A stretch of DNA of 64,000 nt from Musa acuminata AAA Group (lineage: Eukaryota; Streptophyta; Magnoliopsida; Zingiberales; Musaceae): positions 21,627,501-21,691,500 of the forward strand of contig NC_088348.1 in assembly GCF_036884655.1 (NCBI RefSeq), read 5' to 3'. Below, one piece after another: positions 32,381-43,978 of the stretch. The first letter of the stretch is position 1, and each line of letters opens with the position of its first letter. Below the pieces are notes generated by a model. The model did no database searches, was not told the DNA's origin, and was given only the letters and a program-made list of their open reading frames with translations. Position numbers and translations under genes: made by a program.

Positions 32381-35300
32381 CTTGAATTATTTTGAAATAA
32401 CTTGAAGTTTTTCATGAGTGCTTAATTTAGATAGTAGGAATAGGAAATAAAAAAATTATTTTTCAAAAATTATATCATGTTTTTCTCTTTAGCATCTTTG
32501 AAAAATTAAAAATTTGATCATGAAAAGTATATTGCTAAGGTTTCATGTATGTTATATTTTGAAATGTTGAATGATGTATGCAACATTAGGGATGATAATT
32601 ATATAATATGTGATAATGCTTAGGATTAATCCATGTATGTGTATCTTGATGATTTTATGTCATGCATGAGTTTTTGAAGTAAATGTTGATTTGAAACTCT
32701 CATTTTAGATTAAAATATTTTTGGTCTAATCGTTTTTATGACGAATTAAGATGATATTCTCATGACATATTAAGATGACATAGTGCATGTACATCTATGT
32801 ATGAATTTCTTAATAGTATTTTGATAATAGATGTGATATCATGATGTGTTTGGTCTTGACGGTTTCATGACGAAACTTATGTTTCGATTTTAAATGATGA
32901 TACATGTTTTCATAAAAGACTTGAATACCCTTACATGAAATCAATTGTATGAAATGAAAATGAGTTTTCTATCCTATTGAGATTAATGAATTTATTTTAC
33001 CAATCGTGTGAATCTCATGAAAATAAACATGATGAATATTTTAAAAATAAATGAGTGTATCATGCATTTGGTCTTAATGATTTCTCTTGAACATACTTTT
33101 TGAAATTATACTTGATGATATTAAAAGGATGTTATCATGGAATCATGCTTGATGATTTGTTTTATGAAATTTACCTTTCCGTCTTAAATGTTGACACTTG
33201 TTTTATTAAAGGTAAAGACATGCTTATAAGAAGCAAATCACATGAATAGAAATTTATAAAAATGAAATACGATCCTCTATCTTATAAACTTTTCAATAAA
33301 TCTATGCTTGTCATGTATGAATTTATTGAATGTGACTTTGAGGATGATTTCATATTTCACAAATGCTTGATTCATACTTATGACATGAGACACATTTTAA
33401 ATATGAATCATGTTCAATGCTTCAATCATGTTATATCTCCATTAATTCATTTTGTTTTCCTAGATTTATTTACTAAAGAGGAGAATCTTCCGAATGAATG
33501 AAATGATATAAATGAATCACTTATCAATATACCTTTTTTGAAATATCTTTTTAATGTGATTTTGATATTTTGAGATGCCTATTGGAATTCATGACATGAG
33601 ATAATTGAATCATTGACTTACTCTTTATATGGCTTGAAAATAGATGTTTAAAATCTTGCTTGATGAGTTGTTTTATAAGATTTTGCCTTTACGTCTTGAA
33701 CTTTCATGCTTATCTTGATTTGGCATATAAAGACTAAGGCATGCTTAGATGAAAAAGAATCACTTAAAAACTACTTTTCCCATCTAATCGAGATTAATGA
33801 TTTTATGATATTTTGTGAATCTCGAAATTGATTTTGATGACTTGATTATGAGTTTCAAGTTAACGATTTGATTTGAATGAGTTTTATCTAAATCATAATC
33901 TTAATCTTATAAAATTGGAATCACAAATAATATCTTTTGGTATTCATGAATTGATACTCATAATATGAAAGTATTGGTATTCATGACTTGAATTTGATTG
34001 AAACATTGCATGCTCAAATTAATCATTCTCCTATGTTTCAAAAATTCTTTAAATGCCTTATGCGATGACTAAAAATTAATTTGCTTTATAATAAATCACG
34101 AATCATGACTTGATCTATGATATTGATATATTGTAATCATGATCCTTGGTTGTATAATTCTTTTGCTCCATTAAAAAGATTTGTCGAATGAATCATGTCC
34201 TTCTTGAATTTTCTTGATATCATGACATGATTTTGTAATATGGCTTGTATAATGATTAAAATTTTTTAGCCATTGATTTCTCTCTTCTTTTCGATAATGA
34301 TAAAGGGGGAGTTAGTTTACTAGTCTGCATATTTCAAAGGAAAGAAAATTTGCTAGCTTGATCATTTCATTGAAAGAACTTGCTATCATGAACACTACCA
34401 ATGAATTGCAAATCTTGCAATCTAAAGAGAAGCAAAGAATTGCTATCTCGAAAGAAGCAAAAAATGCACAACTTAGAAAATTTGCAATATAATTGCTCTT
34501 ACCATGCTTTGTATCAAAAATAGGTTAATATCCTTAAAAGTATCGCTTTAAATTTTTTAGTGTATCGTAATGTATCACATGTATCTCAAATTGAAAATTT
34601 TGAGACTATTATCATATCATGTTTAACAATTGATGTCTTTCATGACATGATTTCTTTGCATTATTGTCTTGTATGTATCATGTGATGATTGAAATATTGA
34701 TTGATGCAAATTCATAGTTTATGTAAAAGTCTAAATCATTGGTTCCTCTCCTCCTTTTCGGCAATGACATAGGGGGAGAAAGATTGCTAGCTCAAGGCAA
34801 ATACTGGCTAGCTTGTACTCTTCCCTTCTTTTCGACAAAAACAAAGGGGAGAAAGCTTTTGCTAGTTAGAACATGCAAAGAAAAGCAAAGTGTAATCTTG
34901 CACAAGAAGCAAGTATTGAATTACCTTGATTGAACTTAAGCATCTTGCTATGCTTTTGTGATTATATGTTGTGATGAAAATCTAGCTTCATGTTACAAAA
35001 ACTTGCATATCTTTTAAAATAGCTGGAGCTACTTCTCCTTTTGTTGATGACAAAGGAGGAGAAATATATGAATTGATACTATGAGTGCCATATTTGAATG
35101 AGAAATATACGAATTGATGCTATAAGTGCCATATTTGAATTTGAATTATGTTAAGATATCAAAAGAAGCTTGCATCGAAATATATGGTAAATTGATGATT
35201 GAAATGCTATGATTGCCATATGCCATGTTTGCATCATATTAAGATATCAAGAACTTGCATCATAATTTTACTTGCTGATATCTTGCCATGTGATGACATG

Positions 35301-36357
35301 CTACGATTTGTTGATAAAATGATGCATGCAATACTTATGCTTTTTATTATGATGTATGTGATGTATTGCATATGATATGAATCATGATTAAAATTGTCTT
35401 AATTTGAATTCAAAGTTTATCTCAATTATGGAATTTTGAAATAAGAATGATTACTCACCTTTGTCATGATTTAGAAATTGACATAAAGGGTTTTCCCTTC
35501 TTTAGAAAGGGTCTTCCCTTCTTTTTGACAATGACTAAGGGGGAGATAGCTAGCTTGCACAATTCAAGAAGAAAGCAAAAATTGCACTTCTCAAAAGAGA
35601 AGAAATTGCTATCTTGAACATCACCGAGAATTGCTAGCTTGAAATCTCAAGAAAATGCAAAAATGTGCTATTGTGCCTATCTCAAGAAAAGAAAATATGT
35701 CAACTTGCATATCTTTGAATTAGCTAGCTTGTATGTAGTAAAACTTGCATATCATAAAAATTACTAGCTTGTAGTCTAAAGAGAAGTAAACAGTTGCTAT
35801 CTCAAGAAAAGCTAAACATGCTAAACTTATACTTTGCAACGGAAGCAAAATTGTGAGCTTAAACATTGCAAAGGAAGCAAAAATTTGCTAGCTTGCAACT
35901 TGCATATTTCAAGAAGCAAGAGTTGCCTTTTTGAACATCTCTAATTTGCTCGCTTGCATGATGTAGAAGTTGCTATCTCAAAAGAAGCAAAAGTGCTATC
36001 TTGTATGTCGTAAAACTTGCATATCTAAAACTTGATAGCTTAAATGTTTTAAGCATGATGTAACACTTGTTAAATTTTCTAGCTTCAAAACTGCATGATG
36101 ATAAAACCTGATATTATGTTTTTCATGCAATGAGTTGAACTTATATAACAAACACAAGAATAGTTGTACTTCTCCTTTTTGTTGATGACAAAGGGGGAGA
36201 AGTATGTTGATGACATGACATGTTATGCATAAGTTTATGATGACATGTTGCTTAGATTTTTCAATCCAAGAGTTTCTATTAATATGACATATTGATGGGG
36301 GAGTTTGTTTAAACTCCGGGAGTTAAGGTTAACTCCGTCATCAAGTGATTGTCATCA
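32381..36357 (+). other. AT-rich 3' non-coding region of the pol-less Sirevirus-like element
   Basis: Low-complexity, strongly AT-rich, with recurring words (GCTAGCTTG, AAGAAGCAAAAATTGC, ATGATTTTATG). It carries at least six purine-tract-like copies of the form GATGACAAAGGGGGAGAAG, near 34307, 34770, 34848, 35050, 35530 and 36185, before the true tract at about 36358. No coding frame of note. Confidence 0.65.
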
Positions 36358-36373
36358 TCAAAAAGGGGGAGAT

Positions 36374-38087
36374 TGTTGAATCTCGTATTTTGATGATGAA
36401 ACCACTTGATATATGTTTATGATTTAATCTGCATTTTGAGTGACGCAGGATGCTTCGACCAAGATGAGACAATTAAAGCAGGAAAAATCATGTTGGGTCG
36501 GAGGAACATGTTAGAAGATTGGACGTCGGGCCGGTGGATCGGTCGACGTATCAACAGAAGGCTTCGGGCCATGGACTCGGGCATCGGGCCAAGAAGAGCG
36601 GGTATTGTGCCAAGGATATTGGAGTTACGGAGTCAACTGGCTAATTGGGCAATAGGCCGTAGGAGAGGACGATACGCCGAATAATCGGACGAAGCGTCAA
36701 GGGACCAATGACATGCCGGACAACTTGGTTAATTGCTTAGGATTAATTATCTCGATCAAAGTTTTGTTTTATATGTGCAGGATTAACTACGATGGAAGTA
36801 AGACATGTAGCAGGAGTTGCGCCGGAGTCAAGACTATGATCACGTTGGGAGTTCGAGAGTTTGATGGAAGTCCGGACGGTCGTCGGAGGTTCTACGGGAA
36901 CAAATTCGGGAAGTCTAGAAGCTTGCCAAAGAAGCTCGTCGGAACTCACCAAGTGGATCATCGCAAGTCCAGGAGTTTGCCGGAAGTCCACCGGAGCATC
37001 GCCAAAGGTTCATCAGATGTTCGCTGGAAGTTCGCCGGAAGAAGCGATTGACGCACCGGAGCAAGTTGCAGTAAATGTCTTAAGAAATATCGTAGTTAGC
37101 ATGTAGATTAAGTTAGGAATGAGAGGTGATCCCATTAACTTAATCTGGAGGCAATTAGGCCCTTGATAGACCTAAATTGGGCCGAATGGATCAACCCATT
37201 CGGACTAGAATTCCTGCCAGGCGTTGGCACCGCTAGGGTCGGCGGTGGCACCGCCCAGGAGATAGTCTCCTAGGAAAGTTGGGTGGTGCAACCGCTTAGG
37301 TTAGGCGGTGGCACTGCCTGGGCTCAGTCTCCAAGTGAGACTGGGTGGTGCAACCGCCCCAATCAAGCGGTGGCACCGCCTGGGCTCAGTATCCGAATGA
37401 GACTGGGCGGTGCAACCACCCCTGTCAGGCGGTGGCATCGCCCAAAGGCTCAGTCTCCGAGCTGCGAGGCAGTTGTACCGCCCCAATCAGGAGGTAGTAC
37501 CGCCAGGACCCCGGAAATCTAGGAAATGATATTTTTGAGCTCCAACTTGGAAGAAAAGAGGGAGGAGAACTTCTAATCTTTACAACACTTTTGAGCTCTA
37601 AAAATCACAGAGTAAGATTGGATTTTCGGTGCCCTTTCATGCAGGAAAGGGTGGGGTATATATAGGCCCCAAACTGGTTTGAATTTGGAGCTCAAAAATA
37701 TCATTTCCTAGATTTCCGGGGTTGTCTCCTAAGCCTGTCAAAAGGAGTGAAACTGTAAAAGAGTGGTTGACCTTCGCCTATTGAAGGAAGGCCTCTAGTG
37801 GACGTCGGTGACCTCGTCGGAGGAGGAAGCCGAAAGTGGATGTAGGTCACGTTTGACCGAACCACTCTAAAATCTGGTTTGCATTTCCTTCGTTGTATTT
37901 ATGTTAACTGCAAAATGCCTTGCTTACTTTACTTCAAATATGTTTCCGTAAGCTTTCAAAGTTATTATCTACACGAAATGACTTTTACGTCAGAATTAGA
38001 TTTCAACGTACGAACGCAGTTTTAATCGTCAAAAGTTTTCCGCTGCACTAATTCACCCCCCCTCTCTTAATGCTCTTGATCCTAACA
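36374..38087 (+). repeat. 3' LTR of the pol-less Sirevirus-like element, with internal inversion
   Basis: 1,714 bp starting TGTTGAATCTCG. It matches the 5' LTR except for about 37509-37720, where the segment holding the TATA region is inverted and bounded by 36-bp inverted arms (37509-37544 and 37685-37720). Confidence 0.88.
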
Positions 38088-38132
38088 CCAACAAGCGTCG
38101 ACGAGGGCATCGATAGTTTAAGTGGGGGAGAA

Positions 38133-38925
38133 TGTCACGAACGGTCGTCGCGCACCTGCAACAACTCTATTCAACGAACCGTTCATCGCTCTCATCTACA
38201 TGTACAGCTGCTTGGTAGCTTATTTTGTCTTTGGTTTTGAGTCATTTTTCTTGTAAAAATGTAAGTTCAAATAAGTTACAGCGCTATAAAGCGATTGCTC
38301 ATCGAATAGAGCAAAACAACCCCAAAACAACCCAAAACAGCTCCATTTTTGTGTGCCATGAGCTATTTTCTATAATCCGCTTCCGCTCGTAAAACGTCAG
38401 CCATCTCAGCCCCTTGGAACCACTGAGGTGGTACAAGGCTGGATGGGGCTTCAGTATAGTATCGGGCGTTGAACAATCTTTCACAAGTTTGCACGTTACC
38501 TTGACGGGAACTTATTGTTGCACCCGACACCTGGTGAGCAGCTGTTTGTGGACTTGCAACTATTCGTTCAACCTCCTAAAGTCCTTGTTTTCCCCGTCTC
38601 CCTCTTTTCTCTTGTGCACGCAAGGTGCTCGCTGAATTGCTTGTAAAGCTTCCCCTTTTCGCAAGACGTCGGGACTTGTCCGTCGCTCGTTGTTCAAGCT
38701 AATCAACTTTCTCTTTTTATAGGTCCTTCAGGACCTGCGAGAGGTTGCAAGTGGGCTGATCTTTGCGGACGCATATTGCAAGGGTGAAGCATGACTTAGG
38801 CAACATAAGCTAAGTTCGCGTCTTTACCGCAAGGGTGCCTCGCGACTTAGGCAACACAAGCTAAGTTCGCATCTTTGCCGCAAGGGTGCCTCAAGCCTTA
38901 GGCAATTCCAGCTAAGGCCGTGACA
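38133..38925 (+). repeat. 3' LTR of the chromovirus
   Basis: 793 bp with the same ends as the 5' LTR. It is visibly more diverged from its partner than the Sirevirus LTR pairs are, consistent with an older insertion. Confidence 0.88.
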
Positions 38926-39063
38926 TACGGGCAATGGGCCAGCAGACAAAACTGCCCGGCGGAGCAGCACCACCTGCAAGCGGCGCGGGCGGCGCCCACC
39001 TACGGTGGCGGCGTCGCCTGCGGGCAAGGGCGGCGCCCCCGCACCCTCCACCACATAGGCCGC
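38926..39063. other. GC-rich orphan segment between chromovirus and reverse copia LTR
   Basis: 138 bp, strongly GC-rich (GGCGGCGCC-type words). It ends GCCGC, the probable target site of the reverse copia. It does not provide the expected target duplication of the chromovirus. Confidence 0.45.
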
Positions 39064-39776
39064 TGTTGGGAAATCTTGGGGGCAACATCACATGTGTAGC
39101 AAAAGAACAGAAAAATAAAATCCTTAAATTCCCAAATATGTGTTTGTTGTTGTACAAAGATTGGTGTACAAAAATCCGTGAAACTTAAAATTGCGTATAA
39201 GATAGATTGTGTTACCTAGGGAGATCGTATATCTCTGAATCCCTGTAGGTCTCTAGAAGAGGGTGTAGGAGGTCAAGCGTCGTCCTCTCTAGTGGTGATC
39301 CACACAACACGACTGCGATGACACTCCTCAAAACTCCAGACCTGATCTGAGGTGAAGAGGGGGAGGAGAATAGGAGAGGCAAGCAAAAGGCTCTAGCTTA
39401 TGAACCACTGAATCCCTTCTTTTTATAGAGGTCCCCTATCAACCCATACGGTTTCTACTCGAGTCTTGCTCTAATCAGATTCTCTTGGAGAACTCTTTCT
39501 CCCTTAGTCCGAATGACTCTGGCCAGAGATTTGTTTGAGTAAGAACATATGAGACATTCCTCTCATAACACTGAGAGTGGATGATCCTCTATCGTCACTC
39601 AATAGCCCTCGTAATGTTGACTACCACTCCCGAAGACTAGCTGTGCTAGATCTGGGATATCCAAACCTATAAGTCCGGTATCAAAGAGTGGAGCACTTAT
39701 ACAGGACATCCTTTGTGCCTAAGTTTAAGGACCAAATATATCACTGGGACCACGGAATCGCTATCTGACAAAAAGG

Positions 39777-40225
39777 TGTTACGGTAAGTAACTTTTTTAG
39801 CCGTGGCCTCGGGGCCGTCGCGGCTTGGTTCGGGTCCGGAAGGCGGTGATCTCCGTGGGGACGCTCCTCGAGCCCGCTGGATCTCCGAAGGCGGTGATCT
39901 CCGAAGGCTTCCTACCTACATAAAGGTCGGGTCGGGGTGCTCGACCCGACCCCTCCGACGATCAAGTGAGAGAAAGATGTGGAGGGGGTTTAGGAGGAGG
40001 AAAAACCTCCGTGTGTTGAGTGTGTGTTCTCCCCTTTGCTTAGGACTCAGGGGTATTTATAGAGGAGGTTTGATGTTACCTGACGTAGCTGTCTGCAGGG
40101 CAGGACTGTACCTTTGGTGGCGTCTGACATTACCACTGGGGTTGCGTGGGAGGCCGAGCTGTCTGCAGGGCAGGACTGTACCTTTGGTGGCGTTTGATGT
40201 CACATCGCCATTTTTGCCCCTATCA
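39777..40225 (-). repeat. 3' LTR of the Tat-like element
   Basis: 449 bp. A segment starting CTGTCTGCAGGGCAGGACTG appears twice (about 40090 and 40160); the partner LTR has it once and carries a different segment at the second place. Confidence 0.85.
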
Positions 40226-40434
40226 TATGCCCCCCCCGAAAGGAGCTATGCGTCGGTTCTTGCATGCATGGGGTCCGATGCATGGCTTCTTACTTTAGGT
40301 GGGCTGGTCATGTAGATCCGAGGCGTATGACGTAGGTGGGCTACCCACGCGGACGTGTCTCGTGCAACATGGGGCCGAGGTGCGCAACTCAGTCAGGAAG
40401 CCGAGCAAGGTTGGACTCGGGGCCGATGGAGCCG

Positions 40435-40885
40435 ATGAGGGCCGAGGAGCACAGCGTAGGCGGGGTGACCGCGCAGGTGTGGTCCCGGGATGGCGTAGAG
40501 CCGAGGGCCGAGGAGCACAACGCAGGCGGGGTGACCGCGCAGGTGTGGTCTCAGGATGGCGTAGAGCCGAGGGCCGAGGAGCACAACGCAGGCGGGGTGA
40601 CCGCGCAGGTGTGGTCTCGGGATGGCGTAGAGCCGAGGGCCGAGGAACACAACGCAGGCGGGGTGACCGCGCAGGTGTGGTCCCGGGATGGCGTAGAGCC
40701 AAGGGCCGAGGAGCACAACGCAGGCGGGGTGACCGCGCAGGTGTGGTCTCGGGATGGCATAGAGCCGAGGGCCGAGGAGCACAACGCAAGCGGGGTGACC
40801 GCGCAGGTGTGGTCCCGGGATGGCGTAGAGCCGAGGGCCGAGGAGCACAACACAGGCGGGGTGACCGCGCAGGTGTGGTCCCGGG
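40435..40885. repeat. 66-bp tandem repeat array (left part)
   Basis: Seven units at a constant 66-bp period (40435, 40501, 40567, 40633, 40699, 40765, 40831), built around GCCGAGGAGCACAACGCAGG and GGTGACCGCGCAGG. The last is interrupted by the Sirevirus at a CCGGG present in each unit. Because 66 is a multiple of three, long open frames arise on both strands. Confidence 0.93.
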
Positions 40886-42081
40886 TGTTAGGATCGGAGC
40901 GGCACTAAGAGGGGGGGGTGAATTAGTGCAGCGGATTAAAACTTCGATTTTAATAAAATCTTTCGTACGTTAAGAACGAAACTTGAAAAGTTTAACTTGA
41001 AGGCGTATTCTTAAAGTTGCGCAGCAAGAGTAATAAGGAACTAAAGCAGTAAGAAGATTTGCAGTAATGTAAATGACAATAATAAAATGCAAACCAGAGA
41101 TTACGCCGATTTTTAGAGTGGTTCGGTCAAATGACCTACTCCACTTGCGAGGCCCCTCTTCGATGAGGCTCCCACCTTCCACTAGCAAGTCTCTTGAAAT
41201 GGAAGGGTAAACACCCCTCTTACAACCTTTTACAAGCAGCTCAACCTCTTACAAATTTTCAATAAAAAAGAAGGAGGAGAATCTCTAGCAAATTGAAAAC
41301 AAGACTTGCTAAGACTTTCTAAGACTTTTCTCTCAATCAAAATGCTTCACAAAAGTTGTAACCTCAGCTGAGATTTGAGGGGTATTTATAGGCCTCAAGA
41401 GGATTCAAATTTTGGGCTCCAAAATTTGAATTCTCTTAGGGTTCCCGGTGCTGGAGGTTCCACCGCCCAGCCAGGCGGTGCCACCGCCCAGCGCTCGGGT
41501 GCTGGACGATGCAATCGCCCAGCCAAGGAGGTGTCACCGCCCAGCCAGGCGGTTCCACCGCTTGGCTTTCCGATTCATTGGTTTGGCTTATTTTTCGCCC
41601 AAACCAAATATGACTTTGGGCTCAGTTGGCCCCTAACCAGGATATAGGATTATCTTTTAATCCTAATCCTAATTACAGGTGAACTACATAACACAAAAAA
41701 AACATCCTAAGCAAGTTTTTTAACCGCGAACGTCGAGTCTTGTTCCGGCGAGCTTTCCGACGAACTTCTTCCGACGGACTCCCTGCAAGCTCCCAATCTT
41801 TGTGATGACTTTAACGAGTAGCCGAGCCTTCTTGGTGATCTCCGCGAGCCTCCGACGATTTCTTCGGCGAACTTCCGACACGTTCCCGATTTCTTCTCGG
41901 ACGGTTCCGGCAGCATCTCCGATGATTCTTCGGTCTCTTAAACGTCCATCGAGCTCGACTCCGGTATCCTTGCTTTATGTTTTCTGGTTATCGTAGTTAA
42001 TCCTGCACACTTAACTCAATAATATGGATTAGATCAATTAACTCACCAATTGATTATATCATCAAAATCCGAGATTCAACA
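40886..42081 (-). repeat. 3' LTR of the full-length Sirevirus
   Basis: 1,196 bp, TGTTGAATCTCGG...GATCCTAACA on the minus strand. It holds palindromic GGCGGTG-type motifs at about 41453-41570 and a TATAAATA box at about 41386-41393 (minus). Confidence 0.92.
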
Positions 42082-42319
42082 ATCTCCCCCTTTTTGATGA
42101 TGACAATCAATTGATGACGGAGTTAAACATAACTCCCCCTATCTATATGCCATATTATGAGAAGATAAAAAACACTTGAATTCCATCCCAATGGATTCAA
42201 GCATAACCCGATAAGTTCTAATCGTGGAACTTTATCGTTATCCTCATTAAACAATAGTGAGTACGAAACTTCGATGAAAATCATAAGTTAAATGATACGG
42301 GACGAGTTTTGCTACGATA

Positions 42320-42592
42320 GAAGATAAAGATTTTCAATATAAATTGCATGATATCAATCTTGTGATATTTTCTAGGATTTACAAGTCATATAAGACATTC
42401 ATATCACACAGAAGATAAACATTTTCAATATAAATTTCATGATATCAATCTTGTGATATTTTCAAGGATTTGCAAGTCATATAAGACATTCATATCACAC
42501 GGAAGATAAACATTTTCAATATAAATTTCATGATATCAATCTTGTGATATTTTCAAGGATTTGCACGTCATATAAGACATTCATATCACACA
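42320..42592. repeat. 91-bp x 3 tandem repeat in the Sirevirus 3' region
   Basis: Copies at 42320-42410, 42411-42501 and 42502-42592, each starting GAAGATAAA. They lie between ORF3 and the purine tract. Copies 2 and 3 are closest to each other. Confidence 0.93.
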
Positions 42593-42886
42593 AGTTTTTG
42601 TAATTCATATTAGCCATGCTATCGTTCTGGTGTAAGTCATCACTTCTCCCCCTTTGTCATCAACAAAAAGAGACAAGCCAGCTAATTGATGATCATAGAA
42701 AAAGGTTTAGCATTTATCAAAGTTCTTCATTCAAATTTGCCAGAAATAGTTTATCCAAAAGACATCATCATCTATGCAGATTAAGACAGTAGTTATCTAA
42801 AGGAAAGATCAGTTATCGTACAATCGATGACAAACATGAACTTGTTTTTTAAAAGCAAACAGGACAGAATAAAAAGATACATCAAT

Positions 42887-43978
42887 TTAATCCTTAGGAG
42901 GTAATCCATAGTGCTGATACATGATATCTATTTTTTCATTCATCTGTCGTAGTGTCTTCAAAATTTCAACTTGTTGATTCTGAATTTGTTCTTGCTGTGA
43001 TTTGATCTGAGATAGCTCCGCCATAATGATATCTTCAGAGGAGGAAACAGGAGCTGAAGGTGCTGCTCCAAAGGGACTAGGAGGAGGAGATTCATTTCCC
43101 ATAAGAATTGGTGTTTCGGGTTGTTCTATTGGTGTAGGAATTGGATCCGTCCTTCTAGGCTGCCTAACCCATATGCCATTGCTAAAAGTGCACCTAAGTT
43201 TTTTTAGCAGGTTTTTATTTATTATGTTATATCGATCATTTTGAATAGATTCTTCATCGGGTGGAATGCAAATGTCATAGGCATGAAGAATTCTAGTGAT
43301 TAACCTCCCATATGGCAATATAGTATCTTTAGTCATAATTTCCTGCATGTGTTGGCGAATCAAGTACCCGAAACAATTATGCTGACCGGTCATAATCCAA
43401 TACATGGTTCCTATCTCTAATTGACTTACTTCGTCAAGATGAAATTGTTTGGGGAATATGATGCTTGTGATAATGTGATGAATTTTAGAGTTGAAAGGCA
43501 TTAAGTGTTCACAGCTATTGGGTAGGAAGTCAAGGTTTGGATTTGCAAAAATTGTTTTCATGGCTTCGGAATAGGTTGCTCCTATTTTTTTGACGTCCCA
43601 TTTACCTTTAAAATAGCATCCCCTATCTTTTTCAGTTATGCCAATTAGCTCACAAATGATGCTGTCAAAAATTCTAATGGGTGTTCCTAGAATGTAAGTG
43701 CTTAGGCTATCATTGTCTTCATATAGGTTGGCATAGAACAATCTCACTAACCGTGGATAGATTGGTTCATCTATTTGTAGTAGAGGTAGAGCTTCTAGTT
43801 GAGCAAACCACTTAATGGGATCTAAGTCCTCTAGTTCATCCAAATCAACGTATTTTCCCTTATGGACACATCGTGTTTCAAATTTTGGAAAGCTAAGGGC
43901 TACCTCTTTTGATCTAAAAATGTCATGGTTATATGAATCTCCTTCAATCCTTATTCCTTTTGATCTCTTTGGAGCCAT
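42887..43978 (-). CDS. Sirevirus ORF3, putative plant-transposon-type protein with coiled coil
   Basis: An intact 363-residue frame in the position where Sireviruses carry an envelope-like ORF, same strand as pol. Residues about 60-240 have features of the plant transposon-associated domain often labelled Transposase_32 / 'putative plant transposon protein' (PRLVRLFYANL at 75-85, ILGTPIRIFDSIICELIGI, LPYGRLITRIL at 221-231); this is recollection and needs a profile search. Residues 280-315 are Pro-rich, and 317-355 form a Gln/Glu/Ile heptad-like coiled coil. I see no signal peptide, transmembrane segment or glycoprotein features, so it is not a typical envelope protein. The start context AAAATGGC is good, with a pyrimidine-rich stretch ending TCTAG just upstream. 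It is the only undamaged coding region of this element. Function unknown. Confidence 0.85.
   Translation of the reverse strand: MAPKRSKGIRIEGDSYNHDIFRSKEVALSFPKFETRCVHKGKYVDLDELEDLDPIKWFAQLEALPLLQIDEPIYPRLVRLFYANLYEDNDSLSTYILGTPIRIFDSIICELIGITEKDRGCYFKGKWDVKKIGATYSEAMKTIFANPNLDFLPNSCEHLMPFNSKIHHIITSIIFPKQFHLDEVSQLEIGTMYWIMTGQHNCFGYLIRQHMQEIMTKDTILPYGRLITRILHAYDICIPPDEESIQNDRYNIINKNLLKKLRCTFSNGIWVRQPRRTDPIPTPIEQPETPILMGNESPPPSPFGAAPSAPVSSSEDIIMAELSQIKSQQEQIQNQQVEILKTLRQMNEKIDIMYQHYGLPPKD

Larger units (their letters stand above)
29676..38087 (+). mobile_element. Sirevirus-like copia element lacking pol (non-autonomous derivative)
   Basis: 8,412 bp with a perfect TSD CCAAC (29671-29675 and 38088-38092). 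LTRs are 1,737 and 1,714 bp (T(A/G)TTGAATCTC...GATCCTAACA). The primer-site-like TTGATATCAGAGCCC is at 31414, and the purine tract AAAAAGGGGGAGAT precedes the 3' LTR. Gag is homologous to that of the full-length Sirevirus at 40886-50338, but protease, integrase, RT and RNase H are absent. About 4 kb of AT-rich non-coding sequence follows gag. It is nested in the chromovirus, so it is younger than that element. Confidence 0.88.
24096..38925 (+). mobile_element. Ty3/gypsy chromovirus, possibly Galadriel-like, decayed
   Basis: LTRs are 794 and 793 bp (TGTCACGAACGG...TGACA). A primer-like site (TTGTGATATCAGAGTGG) follows at 24890, and the purine tract AGTGGGGGAGAA is at 38121-38132. Domain order is gag, zinc knuckle, protease, RT, RNase H, integrase and a C-terminal chromodomain, hence a chromovirus. 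The integrase style (YVSANQRDWVELLDIAQFSYN) suggests the Galadriel lineage; that is family recollection, not a computed placement. The element carries many stops and frameshifts, and a Sirevirus is inserted 45 bp before its 3' LTR. No target duplication matches: CTGCT precedes it and TACGG follows it. Confidence 0.88.

Noticed and set aside
33262..33501. 79-codon frame in the Sirevirus 3' non-coding region
   Set aside because: Isolated, AT-rich, without homology to the third ORF or pol, and surrounded by stops.
22110..39776. Reading 22110-23732 and the LTR at 39064 as the two LTRs of one element
   Set aside because: They are in inverted orientation, whereas LTRs of one element are direct repeats. 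The right copy is followed by its own purine tract and RNase H on the minus strand.
42887..43978. Calling ORF3 an envelope glycoprotein
   Set aside because: Position fits the so-called env-like ORF of Sireviruses, but no signal peptide, transmembrane segment or glycosylation-rich ectodomain is visible.
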